Shown piece after piece: positions 25,216 through 37,148 of a DNA stretch of 64,000 nucleotides. A program made the translations under genes and the position numbers. Under the pieces are notes generated by a model. It searched no databases. It saw only the letters and a program-made list of their open reading frames with translations, and was not told where the DNA came from. Position 1 is the stretch's first letter. Each line of letters starts with the position of its first letter. The stretch comes from Stenopsyche tienmushanensis (lineage: Eukaryota > Arthropoda > Insecta > Trichoptera > Stenopsychidae): the NCBI GenBank assembly GCA_008973525.1, contig WACJ01000503.1:1116001-1180000 (forward strand), read 5' to 3'.

Positions 25216-28200
25216 AATTCCAAAAAAATATATATTTAATAGATTTGTGTAATAATAAGTGTTTACCTTGCCGATAACTATAATGAAGATTGATAAGCCC
25301 ATCAAATTTATCATCAATGTTGTAATATTTTAACATTGTATAAACATCAGTAGTTATATGCCATAATAATTAAACAAAAATTAGTAATAAATGTCATTTG
25401 TTTGCTAATTTCAAAGCAGGATAGTTTGAAGCACCACACGGAATTAGCCTCAGTCTAACATTTCGCATTACGTGCTTCCCGGTGATTATGATTCAACCAC
25501 TTTCGTTGTACGTAATATATTGATCATTAATTCGGTAAGGAGCAATTATTATCGTCATTTCAAATTCTTCATGAAATAATATTTTGATGCTGATGAACAA
25601 ATAATAATACAATCAGCTTATTCCAAGAAATCTTTTCCAGCGATCTAAATCTTTTTTTGTCTCTTTGAACTGTGGGTCACGCACGTTAAATCTTTCGCAG
25701 TGTTTCGAACAAAAGGCATTCCGTGCTCAAAACGTGTAACATAAAGGAAAGAAAAAGAAATATAGCCCTCCATTGTCCGGGTTGTTCTTCCCTACGGAGG
25801 ATTCGCCATCGGACCACCGAAGGCCTTTAAATTTGTCATTTTTTCGCAGGATCAAATTAAAATCCTCGGCTAAAAACTCGAATAAATATTTATGTTGAGG
25901 TCAACACGTGAATATATCATCGGGATTAATCCCACGGCAGGGAGATCTGTCAATTGTACGCGAGCAATATTCGTTTATGGGCGCACGTCTAGAGATTTTT
26001 GTATCGGCCCTGGTTGGCAGGGGCGCAGTGGTGCCTGAAAATGCTTTTTATGCAAATAAAACAAACTTGCGTTTCGATTTCGCGGGATTGAGGCATTTAT
26101 TTGAATGTCACACTGGGTATAAATTATTCAGCAGTTGCCGGCAGCCGGCCTGTCAAAGTTTCCGAATTGAAATCGTGACTGCCAACACAATAAGCAGTGG
26201 ATTGATGTAACGTTCCTAATCCGAACGTGTATCACCTGTATAAATGGTTGACAATCCCCCATAATGGTATTTTCTTACCGAAGGGAAATACTCTTGATGT
26301 TTGAGCTTTCATAGAAAATGTTTTGTTTTCGCAAAATATTCAAAGCTAATATCGAATTTTATTGGGTTTAAGCTTAAGAAAACTCATAAAAACTCTCTTG
26401 TGTACTGTTCGCATTTTAAAAAAATTAAAACGATTCTTACCAAATACTGTATAAATCTTATAAAAGTTAATATATTAGCTACTTCTCTGTAATAAACTTG
26501 GCGCCAAAATCATCATATATAATTGGAGCCTGCATCTTCTTTGGACAAGTTATTCAATATGAATGTCGTAGCATAAATTTCTTTGGAAATTTCTTCCTAA
26601 AATCGGAAGATAATATCTACGATAAGAAAATCCGATTGACAAACACTCTGTACATTTAGACCTGGACAATTTGAAGGAGGAAGCTTAGGATCGACGTAAA
26701 TGACGGGAAAGTTCTCTTAAAATATTATGTGAGCCATATAAAGTACAGTAACATGATATAAAATTCAGTAATTAGAGAGTGCGATGTCACATTATAAGAT
26801 GTATGGGATAGAAGCTTTAAACTAAGCTATACTGTATTTTCTTGCATTAATTTTGCGAAATGATGCATAGCGTAATGCTGTTAAAGGTTTTTTGCTATTA
26901 ACTACTCATAAACCACTCCCTTAATTCATTTACTAGATTGAAGTCCTTCAAAATTTACAACTTCGATAATAATACACGCGGAAAATCGCACAAAAAATCA
27001 CTTACATATAAAAGTGAAGATACGTTCCATGAATTTTAAAAATCGCACAACTTTGAAATAGCTATATAGTATATATTAAAAAAATAAAAAAAGTTAATAG
27101 AAAATCAAGAAAATAATAAGGCAATTAAAAAATAACATTATTGGTAATATTTTATGGATGTCTCGCATTATTGGTGAAATAGCAACTGTTTTGCCCTTTT
27201 TTTAGTTTTAATTTTATAAAAATAGTTAAAAATTAAATTTTCACATAAATCTGGTAGGAACAATTAAATTAAATTATTTAATTAGAACTTAAGATATTTT
27301 GTCAACAAACAAAAAAAGTGTTTGTTCTTTTATGGAAGTAGTTTTCTAACGTGATTTAAAGAACTAATTTCTCATTTAAATTGCTTTGGTAATAATGTGA
27401 AGATACAGAAAATATTATTTATTTTAATCATTAAGGCTTGGATCAAAGGATATTCTCACTATGTAGAGCTCAAAAATTACTAAGCGTCTTTAAATCTGTA
27501 TTGCATGTTCTAATATTTAATCAACCCCTAACACAATTAAATTCATTTCACAATGCGATATTTATGCTTAAAATATTCTAGAATAATATTGAAATTATTT
27601 AATGCTAATTCTATTTCCAGGAAAAATACGTGAAACTCGATTGAGTCATCAATAATGTGCTTTTAATAACACATAACAGCAAATATGAACGAAAGAAAAT
27701 AACTATTTAATTAACACGTTCATTAGTGCGACTGATCATGTTGATAGTATTTTACATGAGTAGCTTATTGCTAAAGTCAGCTAGCCTATACTTATTTGAT
27801 GGCGAGATAATAAGAGTTGATTATACGGGGTTGTTTGAGAGTTATACTGGGGGCAAAAAAATAAATCGATATTCATATCAAACACGTTCGTTGAAAATAT
27901 CGGCTGTTGACTTGCTTTAAATTTGGATTTTTTAAAATATTATATCATGTGTAAATAAGCATGATATATATTTTGTGCAATAATTGGGTAGATATTTTGC
28001 CAAAATTAAATCATATTTATAAATTGCTTTTAACGTATTTACTTATAGGCTGTACAGCACAATGGGATTTTATAAATGCTTAAATCCTCTTATACTAAGT
28101 ATCTGATATTACTCATTTAATGTCCTATTGAATTTTAAAAGCATTGTACATTTTCAATGTTGAATAATACCATATACTAACTATTTTTCTCGGGTGGGTT

Positions 28201-28828
28201 TATTTTATTACTCACTCTCTGCAAAGTTGTGATTCATAGAAGGTAAACCTCATCATGTATGTCGTAATCGTGTCATACGCAGGATCGATAAAATACTTTA
28301 AAATCCGTAAGAATGTTCAATATCTAATTCAAATTCTTCAACAATATGAATATTTATAATCAATAAAAATATTAATATTATTTAATGGACGGCAAAATAT
28401 ATTAATTTTGAGACTGGTCCTTTTACATTCAGACCCTATCACGGTTCAAGAAACGCGTGTTTTTTACTACTATAATGCGAAACCGTGGAATGAACTGTTG
28501 TAAGAGGGAAAAAATCTAGTAATTAATCCTTTACCTTGCATCTTACACACTTACGACTCGGTTTATTGCTTGTCAGAGATTGGCCTGCTAATTACTTATG
28601 GGGGTCCGGAATTAAAATACCAGTAGGATTGGAGTATATCCCATGATTGAACTTACTATAAGAGGAATAATGATATGCTGCTTGTACGAAATATAGGAGT
28701 AGCTGCCTGAATAAGCCGATAGCAGGAATTGGTTGGAGCTGACTGAGGGTGTCAATCACAAAAGCTGATCAACAATCACATAGCGTGATCACTTAGCAGT
28801 AATAACGCATTCATTCATTCATTTAGCA
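25216..28828. other. gene-free sequence with a GC-richer patch at about 25680-26230
   Basis: The patch holds the second-longest open reading of its kind in this half of the window (25908-26210, 100 codons, plus strand). It has no signal peptide, no transmembrane segment, no known motif and no splice context that I can defend. The rest of the interval is AT-rich with nothing seen. Confidence 0.4.
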
Positions 28829-29580
28829 GTGTGTGCGAGGTGACACGGGATAGCTCTATGTTGCCTGATCTCTTCAATCTGTACATGAACGATATCTCTT
28901 CGGCATTTAGAGAGACTGCTGTTGTTGTCATGAGGTGGTAGATGCATAAACCACACCATATACGCTGACGACATGGTTCTATTGGCGCTCTTTATCAAGA
29001 GCTATTGGATGCCTTCTTGGATTGTCGTCACCCACAAGCTGTCTTTCAATATCTTTAAGTCAGCCGTGATGATTATTCAACAAGAGAAGGTCCCTGAATA
29101 AATCCCAGCCATATATTCTGATGAGAGAGTGCTCCAAATAGTCCGACAGGTTAAATAACTCGGATACTTGATTGATGATGATTTCAGTGACTTGGCCGAT
29201 ATCTGAAAGCAGAGAAGAGCCACCGAGAATGTGTTGGCGCGGCTTTTTACAAATGTAGCGATGAGGTGAACGCCAGATTTTCATCATGGATAATTGTAGA
29301 TGAACTTCCATCAGAGCAACATGCGACAGCTTCGGGTATAATACAATGATTGCTATAAAGCACTGGTTTGGGCTGTCTAAGAGTTGCAGTTCATGCGCCC
29401 TACAGGAACATTCCGGATGAACTGTCGGGAATTATGCCGGGATGCTGTAACACACAGACGTCATAATTTCAATTCATACATGAATCAATTCGTTTGGCGA
29501 CAACAGAATATTTATTCGAGTCCCTTAAATCCTATATTTGACTTTCATTACATCGTTTATAATGATGTGTTTATGTTGAA
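28829..29580 (+). pseudogene. LINE reverse transcriptase relic with YADD motif
   Basis: Pieces of an RT domain follow in order but in changing frames: LPDLFNLYMNDISSAF at about 28860-28910, the catalytic TIYADDMVLLAL with YADD at 28961-28972, KLSFNIFKSAVMI, then LGYLIDDDFSDLADI at about 29159-29203 and RRATENVLARLF. These match the palm and thumb of a non-LTR retrotransposon RT (P-x-LFNLYMxD, YADDMVLL, YLGxxIxxDxxDxADI). Several stops and frameshifts lie between them. After about 29390 the similarity fades, although an open frame continues to 29587. Clade not assigned. Confidence 0.75.
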
Positions 29581-29604
29581 TAATTAACGTATTTTTTAAA
29601 AATA

Positions 29605-29790
29605 TTTTTTGCTTTTTAAAGGCGAATCCCCGGCAAGCTTTGCTATGTTCAATATTGCAAAAGTCCAAGAGTTCAAATACTTTGGAGCTATCTTCACAGA
29701 GAAGAAATTAATGAATAACGAAATAAACTCCAGAGTTCAACACGATAATTGGTGCTTTCATTATTTAAAAATATATTAGAGAAGAAATAA
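29605..29790 (+). pseudogene. second LINE RT fragment
   Basis: From 29648 one frame reads FNIAKVQEFKYFGAIFTEK and NNEINSRVQHDN, the pattern of VxxFKYLGxxxxxxxxxxxEIxxRIxxxN just before the connection region of LINE RTs. It belongs to a different LINE type from the fragment at 28.8 kb and looks like the 5.5 kb type, but is too short to be sure. Confidence 0.6.
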
Positions 29791-29905
29791 CTATCGACAA
29801 AAACGAAGATCAAAATTTAAATACGTTAACAATTTATAGGCCAAGTGTTCCGCGCTAATCTTCGCCTAAAGTCCGGGGGATTTCATAAAAAAATCACGAA
29901 ACTCC
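29783..29905. repeat. repeat shared with 56138-56255, copy A
   Basis: Shares ATCAAAATTTAAA, TTAACAATTTATAG, CTTCGCCTAAAGT and a following GGGGGATTTC/GGGAGGTTTC segment with the second copy. Here it lies just upstream of a Penelope fragment; at 56.1 kb a Penelope fragment again lies about 1.1 kb downstream. Confidence 0.65.
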
Positions 29906-29929
29906 CCTACATGGGGAATAGTATCAGAA

Positions 29930-30340
29930 TGTAGTCTTAAAATTGGATTACAAATCAGCAGTGCATGAACATATTATGAAGAACGATCATCACAACAATT
30001 TTGCTAGTACTAAAATCATAGCAACCGTCGAAAGCTTCGACATCAGAATTGCGAGAGAAGCAATAGAAATCGAAAAACGAAGAAACTCCGCAATCAACGG
30101 ACGAGACGACGGCACTAGCATACCCAGAACTTGGCTACTCATTTTATCGAAAATTAAAGCACCAATAACCAAGTAAAAAAATCTAAAGGTGCAAACAATC
30201 TATCACGAAGCGACGGCAATGTATAGCCCATCATCGCATATTGGCAAAACTGGAAGAAGAATGCTCATAAGGAGCATCACCAATGCGCCGGCAGTTATTC
30301 CGCGTCCATGAGCCCGACAGGAGACTCGATACATCTGAAA
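29930..30340 (+). pseudogene. Penelope-like element, C-terminal (endonuclease) relic, copy A
   Basis: The frame from 29943 reads LDYKSAVHEHIMKNDHHNN, then FASTKIIATVESFDI, AREAIEIEKRRNSAINGRDD and GTSIPRTWLLIL. This matches the end of Penelope-type proteins downstream of the GIY-YIG endonuclease core: SAxAEHxxxxxHxIxFxxTKIL, REAIEIxKHxNNFNRDDG and xLSxTWxPxL. The core of the GIY-YIG nuclease and the whole RT are missing. After the stop at 30176 a moderately GC-rich tail runs to about 30340. The frame is intact over 78 codons, so the copy is not very old. Confidence 0.8.
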
Positions 30341-33300
30341 TATGTACATTTGAAATCTTAATGTACCTCTCAAATAATTACTAAGCGCGATCGTATACCC
30401 ATTTATCAGAGTAAAAAATATATCAAACCCTTCCAATAAACTGAATTAAAATACAAACACTTTATTTCTTTAAGTGTGGCATTGCAACGCTTGTCGGGTA
30501 CTCGCTAGTCATAAATTAATGACAAAAAATTGATAACTTTTCGGTCTTTCATATGCTTAAAAGGGCAAAGACATGTCTTTTTATACTTATTGCAAAAACT
30601 ATTTTGATTTAAGCAACGCATACGAGTTTTACGTCCGAGTTAAGGGCTCAACGCCGAAAAGGACACGACTATGAGAAATCAAGGTCCGATAAAAAGACGC
30701 CCCGGGTCAGATGTAAGAAGACAAAATAACCGGATACTCAAACCTTAGCAGTGTGAGCCTTAACTTACCCGTAAAACCTAAGAAGGAAATTTATTTCGGC
30801 CGCAGGCCGCAACTACGAGATTAACTCCATCCTGAATTCGGTTTATTTTATTTATGATCCTCCCTTGTTATTTGTAGCAGGATTAAAATGGCCTCGGATA
30901 ATTTATACCGCCAGGATGATAACAATAAATATTTATTTAATTCTAATCTATGAAGTCTGAATGGGATTACTAGCGAATAAGACCACTTGGCATTGGTTAA
31001 TACAGCAAATTGTATTAGATGGTGTGGATGGCTGAGGAGCGTGCAGAATTAGTCCTCATTTGGCAATCGGTAAATCGGTTCTAGTTTGTTTTTATCAAGA
31101 ATAAAATGATAAATTGCTACGTAATACGGAAATTCGTTTCATTACTCCTACTACACCCGGAGGAGATTTATGTTACTTGTCCAAAAGGATCGGATGCTAT
31201 TTTGCCACGAAATTAATATTGTAACAAATTGTTTAATAAAATGAAAGCCATAATCCTTGCTTCCAATTTCTTGCGTTAGATATTGGCTACTGTTTTATGA
31301 AATTGTTATTTTATATCGACCTTTTATATGAGATTTGTAAGCCGTATAACCTATGGTGGTTCTAACGTTGAACAATATTACTCTATGTATACATTTATAA
31401 ATAATGTATTAAGGCATTGAACTTATTGAAAATCTTTTATATAATATTTGATTTAACATACATTGTACCTGTAATTAGTTCCGCGATTAAACGTTAGGAC
31501 TAGTATCTCAATAGTTTTGAGTCACGCTATGAAAAACCATGTTAAAATTATTAGTATATAATACTCTTATAAAAAAGCAACTATGAAAAACCACCTCATT
31601 AAATATATATTTGGAGAGATTATAATAAATGCTATTTTATAAAGATAATAGGAAGAAAAATTGAGGTCGAATAAACCTGCTCTGAAATAAGTAGTTTATT
31701 GCAGGATTTTTATATTAATTCAAGAGCATATGCTACTTTCATATGATCGGTATCATTCATTCACCTTGACATGCATTCAATGTTGAATTACTTTTGCAAA
31801 TTAGACAATCGAATGTTTTTCTTTTTTGACATCCCCCTTTCAGTTGATTGAGATCAACACAGTTTAGCGAGAGGTTAAAGGCGACGCAGTATAAGATGTA
31901 GCAATGTGTTTGATTCTAATACGAATGTCTACGTATTTTTTGTAATTCATTAACATATTTTACTATGAATTTATGGTCATTTGTGGTCTTATTAATCGAT
32001 TTTATTGCGTCTTTCAGATATCATTTTATTTTGAAAATCGATGACCACAATTCTTTCTTGTTAGCATAACATGTTCCATTTATCCCAGGGGTAATTATCA
32101 ATTTTTAATATACGACGAAGAAGAATATGTCATCTTAATATCATACATAGTGCCAAATTTTAAATGTGTTTTCTTAGCTTTTATATTTTTATTTTCCTCA
32201 TGATATTTTATTAACTATATCGGCAAAACATGGACGATTCAAATGTTGTTCATTGATGTTGTTTAAAATTAAGTCAAACTTGATATTCATAATGCATTTA
32301 ATTAATATGATAAACTCGTTACAGGGGGTAGTTAATATATTCAAATTCAGGCAGATATAGGTGATATATATATGATAATCAATATAGGGAAGCTGTTCAC
32401 ATCGTAGGATTATAGTCTCTTTAATATCCATTCGCGGGAAATGGTCTCATTTTCATTTGTATTATAAATTCTTCATATAAAATTCACTCGCCCCATAGAT
32501 TGCCTGGGTGAATATATCGAAGGGTAGTCTTTTGGTTTTCTCGATAGTAAATTTGGGAGATTATAAAGATGGGCAGAGAAAAACCAATCATGATAACTGA
32601 TAATAGAACCTTATTTTTCTTGCAAGGATGATATTGAGCTGCAGTGTTACTTAGAAATTGCATCCTAGAATCACTCTCACATTAAGTATTACCCATTTTC
32701 AAGTTCTTGCATTGTCGTAGATTTATGTTTTCAGCTTATTCCACTATTATTCAATCTAATAATTTTGCGAATGAATTTTTGGCTGAAAAAACTTATCTGT
32801 GTCAAGGTGGAAGTAAAAATACAAAACCTAAGCAGTAGCAAAAAAATGTCCATCAATGCGTCAATAGATTTATCACCAATTGTAATATAATGTGCATCAA
32901 AATTTTGCAACTGATACCGTAGAACTCATATTTTATATATATATAAGTATAAAAAATATCGACTTTATTTTTAAAAAAATATATATATTTCCTTAAGGTT
33001 TTTTACCCCCTGGAGCTTACCATCATGCAATATCCTTTTTTGAACCTGATTATTTACAAAGCTCTCAACCACTTGGCCTGAAAGATATCTCGTTGCATCA
33101 ATCAATTGCCTGCTTATTTGATTTCCTCAGAGCCAATCAAATACTACGTGATTACTTTTGCTTGTAGATTTTTCCTATTGAATTTTGCGACCATATATGC
33201 GATTTGGTCAAAAATAAATAAATAAAATATTATCTTTTAAAACTAAGAATAAAACGACCCAGCACATTTATCTGGTATATTTTCTTTCAACATAAAAATT

Positions 33301-34017
33301 ATTTCTTCATTTACAAAAACATTTACATTCCTAAGACCATCATATACATATTACATAACATTGAATTATTTACATTACTTTACATTATATTAAGCTTAAG
33401 TCTCTTAATCCACAGTTTCATAAAAAAATGCGTACAATTTAAATTTGCGTTCCATTACCGTCTAAAATATTACATTTATTTACATGTTTAATATACATAG
33501 TTGAATAACTCTTTGCGTTTCATTACAGCTATCTAATTTTTATCACCAAGCGTCTTAAGTTCTCGCCTTTATATATACAAATTGTATACGAGTGACACTA
33601 TTTTTTACAAATAAGGAAAAATATAAATTATATAAAACAATTAGAAAGGTATGGAAATAAATTCCCATTTATTTAATATTCGCATTTAAATTCTTCAAAT
33701 CGTTGATTTAAAATCAGCCAAGATTATCATCAAATTTACATCCAAAATACAAAACTCGTTGTTTTGCGTTTATTTTAATAATTTTATCATAAGAATTTGC
33801 TTGAAGCTTGAATCGTTCAACGACGATTGAAAATGATTTATCGAAATAATTTCTATGCCAATTTTTTTAAAGCAGAGCAAAATATAGATATGAATCATCT
33901 TGTTGAAACATTCTTTAAAAAAATAAACAACACTTCTTTTAAAAATATTTTAGGGGTTGTTTTGCGCGTGGAGCTCTATATAAGGTAGTCGAAATCACTT
34001 TAATTATTGTTTCAATA
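30341..34017. other. gene-free sequence downstream of the DIP gene, with a GC-richer patch at about 30590-30840
   Basis: The patch at 30590-30840 has no coding motif and could be the tail of a transposon or a conserved element. The remainder is AT-rich and may include the DIP 3' UTR next to 34068. Confidence 0.45.
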
Positions 34018-34023
34018 TTTATT
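34018..34023 (-). terminator. candidate polyadenylation signal AATAAA of the DIP gene
   Basis: An AATAAA hexamer on the minus strand lies 44 bp beyond the DIP stop codon. AATAAA is frequent by chance in sequence this AT-rich, and insect neuronal genes often have long 3' UTRs, so a site further down is possible. Confidence 0.35.
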
Positions 34024-34067
34024 GTGGCTATTTAATTCAATTAATATTTTAATGTTCAAGGCGAATT

Positions 34068-34222
34068 TCACCTTTTCCAGCTTAAAATTTTTTCGTCTGA
34101 GAAGTTCATTAAGAAGACTGCCAATAGCACGAAAATGAAGATGTTGATATTTATACATGGAACGTGCCCCAGACTGAGTGCTGAAGGTGGCGGTCTAGCT
34201 GAACCTAAGGTATATTCATATT
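34068..34222 (-). CDS. DIP gene, last coding exon with hydrophobic C-terminus
   Basis: Acceptor tttcag; TGA stop at 34068-34070. It encodes EYEYTLGSARPPPSALSLG, then HVPC, the hydrophobic run INIFIFVLLAVFLMNF and a short polar tail SDEKILSWKR. A small-residue-rich segment followed by about 17 hydrophobic residues near the end fits a GPI-attachment signal, as reported for DIPs and Dprs. The ten-residue charged tail after the hydrophobic stretch is longer than usual, so a single-pass membrane anchor is possible. A second in-frame acceptor, ccttag, lies 18 nt inside the exon (start 34204) and would drop six residues. Confidence 0.85.
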
Positions 34223-34308
34223 CTGAAATATTATTATACATTTCGTAAATCTAATATTATTGAAATTTTTAATTTTAGAGGAGAGCACTTATAATAGGAG
34301 AAAAATAC

Positions 34309-34395
34309 CTGAATCTTTCCAGTCTTGAACGTCGTAGTCGTCGACTACTTTATTTTCAGCATAAATCTGCTTGTAGGGTTTCCTTCGATTTTTTT
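34309..34395 (-). CDS. DIP gene, stalk exon 2 (basic, then acidic)
   Basis: Donor TCAG|gtattt. The acceptor is ambiguous: taaaag at 34396-34397 gives the 87 bp exon reported here, and ctgaag 18 nt further upstream (exon start 34413) is also in frame. It encodes KNRRKPYKQIYAENK then VVDDYDVQDWKDS. From memory, DIP-gamma has a comparable basic stretch followed by a DYGVEEWRD-like motif after Ig3, which supports that paralogue. Both candidate acceptors have poor pyrimidine tracts, so the exact 5' edge is uncertain. Confidence 0.8.
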
Positions 34396-34476
34396 CTTTT
34401 AAAGTAAAAATAACTTCAGATTATTCCAAAAGTTCAAATTTAAATATAAGAATACTGCCACAATAGTACTAATTAC

Positions 34477-34548
34477 CTTTTTTTCTTGCTGGAATTATTA
34501 TACTAGGGAACGGTGCTAATGTTGTTGTGGTCGATGGTGCTGGTATTT
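34477..34548 (-). CDS. DIP gene, stalk exon 1 (Pro/Thr-rich)
   Basis: Acceptor attag, donor AAAG|gtaatt, 72 bp, phase 1 at both ends. It encodes EIPAPSTTTTLAPFPS then IIIPARKK. Many DIPs have E(I/M)P followed by Pro/Thr/Ser-rich sequence directly after Ig3, so this is the start of the membrane-proximal stalk. The TTTT run is a possible O-glycosylation site. No folded domain is expected. Confidence 0.85.
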
Positions 34549-35607
34549 CTAATAAATTATCAAATATAAATGTTAAATTTGCAAAAAAAAAATGTAGAGA
34601 TTAAATCTATTTTTATGGTATTAATTTAAAATTTTCTTGGAAAGTTAGCTAAAACTAGGCACATGGTCGATTGATTTTACCAAAGCCGCATTTGAATTCT
34701 GTCAAAATTATAGCAACTTGTTATATATTGAAATATTGAATTAGAAAACTGAGTTTTAACGTCATTTAAGCATTCCAGATCAAGTATTGGTATAGTGGCT
34801 TAGATCCTTGACTTTTGTTGTAAAGGTTCAGGTTCAAATCCAGATAGTGGAAAATTTTTTCATCGTACCAACAAATTTGGGAGATCGGAAATATTAATAT
34901 TTTTATCGATCGTCTCGATCCAGGTTTACCCTGATTTCCTGGATTAGAAAAAGTAGTTGCCGAGGCAATTAATAAAGTCGTTCCGGGACGCCCACAAGTG
35001 AGTGATTGAATTTGCATTTTTTTTTCTATAAAGGAAATATTCTGAAATAATAGTTCATATATCATCAATACTACCAATTCAATAAAAGAAAAGAGAATGA
35101 AATGTAAGCGTACTAAAAATGAAAATCAAATATGTGTATAAAGAAATCGGAAATATAATTTCATAGCTATTGATCGTAATGCAGAACGTAGTGATAAGTT
35201 TCAAAGGCGAATATATGTTGATATGAAAATCGTTATATAAACTTGAATAATGGATTAATGAGGTTACCTGTTATATAAAATATGATGAAAAATGAATGAT
35301 TGAGGTAGTGATATACTGATGGTTTTCAAACAATAAATGGTGCAAATCTATAAAAATAACATTATAAAGACGTTTCAAATATTTTTTAGTCTTGATTTAC
35401 GCTATTAAATGGTGATTTATTTATTTTACCGATATTGTATGATGCAACTATCTAAAATGAATTGGATCTTGGCTTCAATTGATTTTAACTATTAGATTAT
35501 TCCGTTACATTTGGATACAAAATATACTAACAATTATAGTGACGATTGAAGTAAAGATAAGTTTTAATTTTTACAGAAATATGAAGTTATAGAATATAAT
35601 AGTTTAC
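34549..35607 (-). other. DIP intron between Ig3 and stalk exons
   Basis: This intron is about 1.06 kb. It contains one nearly full-length SINE (34786-35015) on the opposite strand and otherwise shows AT-rich sequence with no coding potential. Confidence 0.8.
34786..35015 (+). repeat. SINE copy 6, best preserved
   Basis: tRNA-like head with a box-A region GGTATAGTGGCTTAGATCC and box B GGTTCAAATCC at 34831-34841, followed by a body with ACCAACAAATTTGGGAGATC, CGTCTCGATCCAGG, TTTCCTGGATTAGAAAAAG and the 3' part ATTAATAAAGTCGTTCCGG. It lies in a DIP intron, opposite to the gene. Confidence 0.88.
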
Positions 35608-35772
35608 CATCGAGTCTTATAAGTCCATCTGTCTCTCCAAGCGAGTTCTTCGCCACGCATCTATATGAACTGAAATCCTTTGTGGATACTCCTCGTATCT
35701 TCAACATCATCGTTCTCTTGTAGCCTCCATCTGAAGACACTGCCTCGTACTTGTCACCTGTTGGTTTCATTT
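35608..35772 (-). CDS. DIP gene, second half of Ig3
   Basis: Acceptor ttatag, donor GATG|gtaaac, 165 bp, phase 1 at both ends. It encodes EMKPTGDKYEAVSSDGGY, then MMLKIRGVSTKDFSSYRC and VAKNSLGETDGLIRLD. YRCVAKNSLGETDGxIRL is the diagnostic end of Ig3 and carries the sixth disulfide Cys. Ig3 is therefore complete across this exon and the previous one. Confidence 0.95.
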
Positions 35773-36218
35773 CTATAATGAAATACGAGTGGTATTGGGC
35801 CTCGTCAAAAATGTATCACGACACAAAGAAAATCAACACAAAACAGATAAAAGCGTTATCCATTCGAGTCAAAAAGTTTTCAACTGGAAATCATATAAAA
35901 ATAAATAAGTACACATGGCTTATGTTGATGAAGTTCTGCGAATCTATTCAAATGCGAGGAATGAGAAGCTCGTGTTTTCAAAGTTCTGTGAAATACTCTA
36001 TTTTGCTTCACAAACAACTTTGGCGTAAACAGCAATCAGAAAATGTAAAACAAAACTTTCGCATTATTTTATGTACCAGCCATCGCTAAGGCTACATGCA
36101 AATCTTGCAAGGATTCTCGTTTTAATCAAGTTAATTTCGTTGAGAATCGACGTATATTTTGTAGTGGTTTCATTTTATATTAATCAAATATTGATATCGT
36201 TATACAGCATAGAAATAC

Positions 36219-36356
36219 CTGAAAGGATCATATCGCCTCGTTCGGTGGTCCAATAGTTGATGGAATGAGGATACGCTTCCGTGTGACATTCCAGTTCCAC
36301 ATCCTGCCCTATATAAGCCCCTTCAAGTTGATTGGGGATGGATAACATGGGTGGGA
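36219..36356 (-). CDS. DIP gene, first half of Ig3
   Basis: Acceptor tatag, donor TCAG|gtattt, 138 bp, phase 1 at both ends. It encodes FPPMLSIPNQLEGAY, then IGQDVELECHTEAYPHS and INYWTTERGDMILS. The PNQLxGA motif, the first disulfide Cys in LECHTE and the core Trp in INYW mark Ig3 of the DIP family. The donor GTATTT is weaker than those of neighbouring exons, but frame and phase fit. Confidence 0.95.
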
Positions 36357-37019
36357 CTATACGAAAAAAACACTGCTTCAATGAAAAATGCACGATAATA
36401 ATAACATACACTTGGCTTGTTTGAATATATTTAAATAATTACATTGATAAATATGTTACAAATCGATGAAATGTTTTTAAATGTGTCAAATACGTGCAGA
36501 ATATCCAACTAAGATACGGACGAAATACTCATTATTTAAGAATGAATTTTAAAATACCATCAAGCATAAGAATGACACATTGGAGTGAGTCATTTTAAAC
36601 ACATTGTTAAGAATTTATCCGGCGATATAACATTTTTCATCTTCATGCATCGTCAAAAACACAAATCTTTCATGACTTTGTTGGTTTTTAAGGGTGGTTT
36701 TTAATTTATATTATATTTTGTGTTCAAATAGACGTATAAAAACATACGTGGCGTATAGAGTTACACGTGGAGAACTAAACTCTGGCATTATTTTGGCATG
36801 CGGAGCTGTCATATACAGAAACATAATAATAAGAGGCACAACTATACAATTTTGAGAATAAAAACGAGAGATAGTATTTTGTTTCTCATATATCGCTAAC
36901 GAGAACAACATCGTTACTTTGTATTCTCGAGCCTCTTAAGAACCTCGCTAAATGAGTAAATATGAGTAAGACAGTAAAAAATGTTGTGAATCTAAAGAGA
37001 AAAAAATGAGGATACTTAC

Positions 37020-37148
37020 ACTGGACCATTAACAAAACTCTCTTGCTGATGGAAGGTGGAACTCCATTGGAGGCTATACACAAATAGGCTCCCATGTGGA
37101 GACGCGAAACTTTTGTTATGGTCAGAACTTCGCCATCCACCACGTTTA
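37020..37148 (-). CDS. DIP gene, second half of Ig2
   Basis: Acceptor gatag, donor CAGT|gtaagt, 129 bp, phase 1 at both ends. It encodes NVVDGEVLTITKVSR, then LHMGAYLCIASNGVPPS and ISKRVLLMVQ. GAYLCIASNGVPPSxSKR is one of the most conserved stretches in all DIPs and holds the second disulfide Cys of Ig2. The last T of the exon joins TC of the next exon to give Phe in VQFPPM. Confidence 0.95.

Noticed and set aside
34786..34850. tRNA-like sequence with box A and box B
   Set aside because: It is the head of a repeated SINE with a non-tRNA body and no proper acceptor or anticodon stem, so it is not a functional tRNA gene.
35751..36089. 112-codon plus-strand open frame
   Set aside because: It overlaps the Ig3 exon at 35608-35772 on the other strand and runs through the intron; it has no features of its own.
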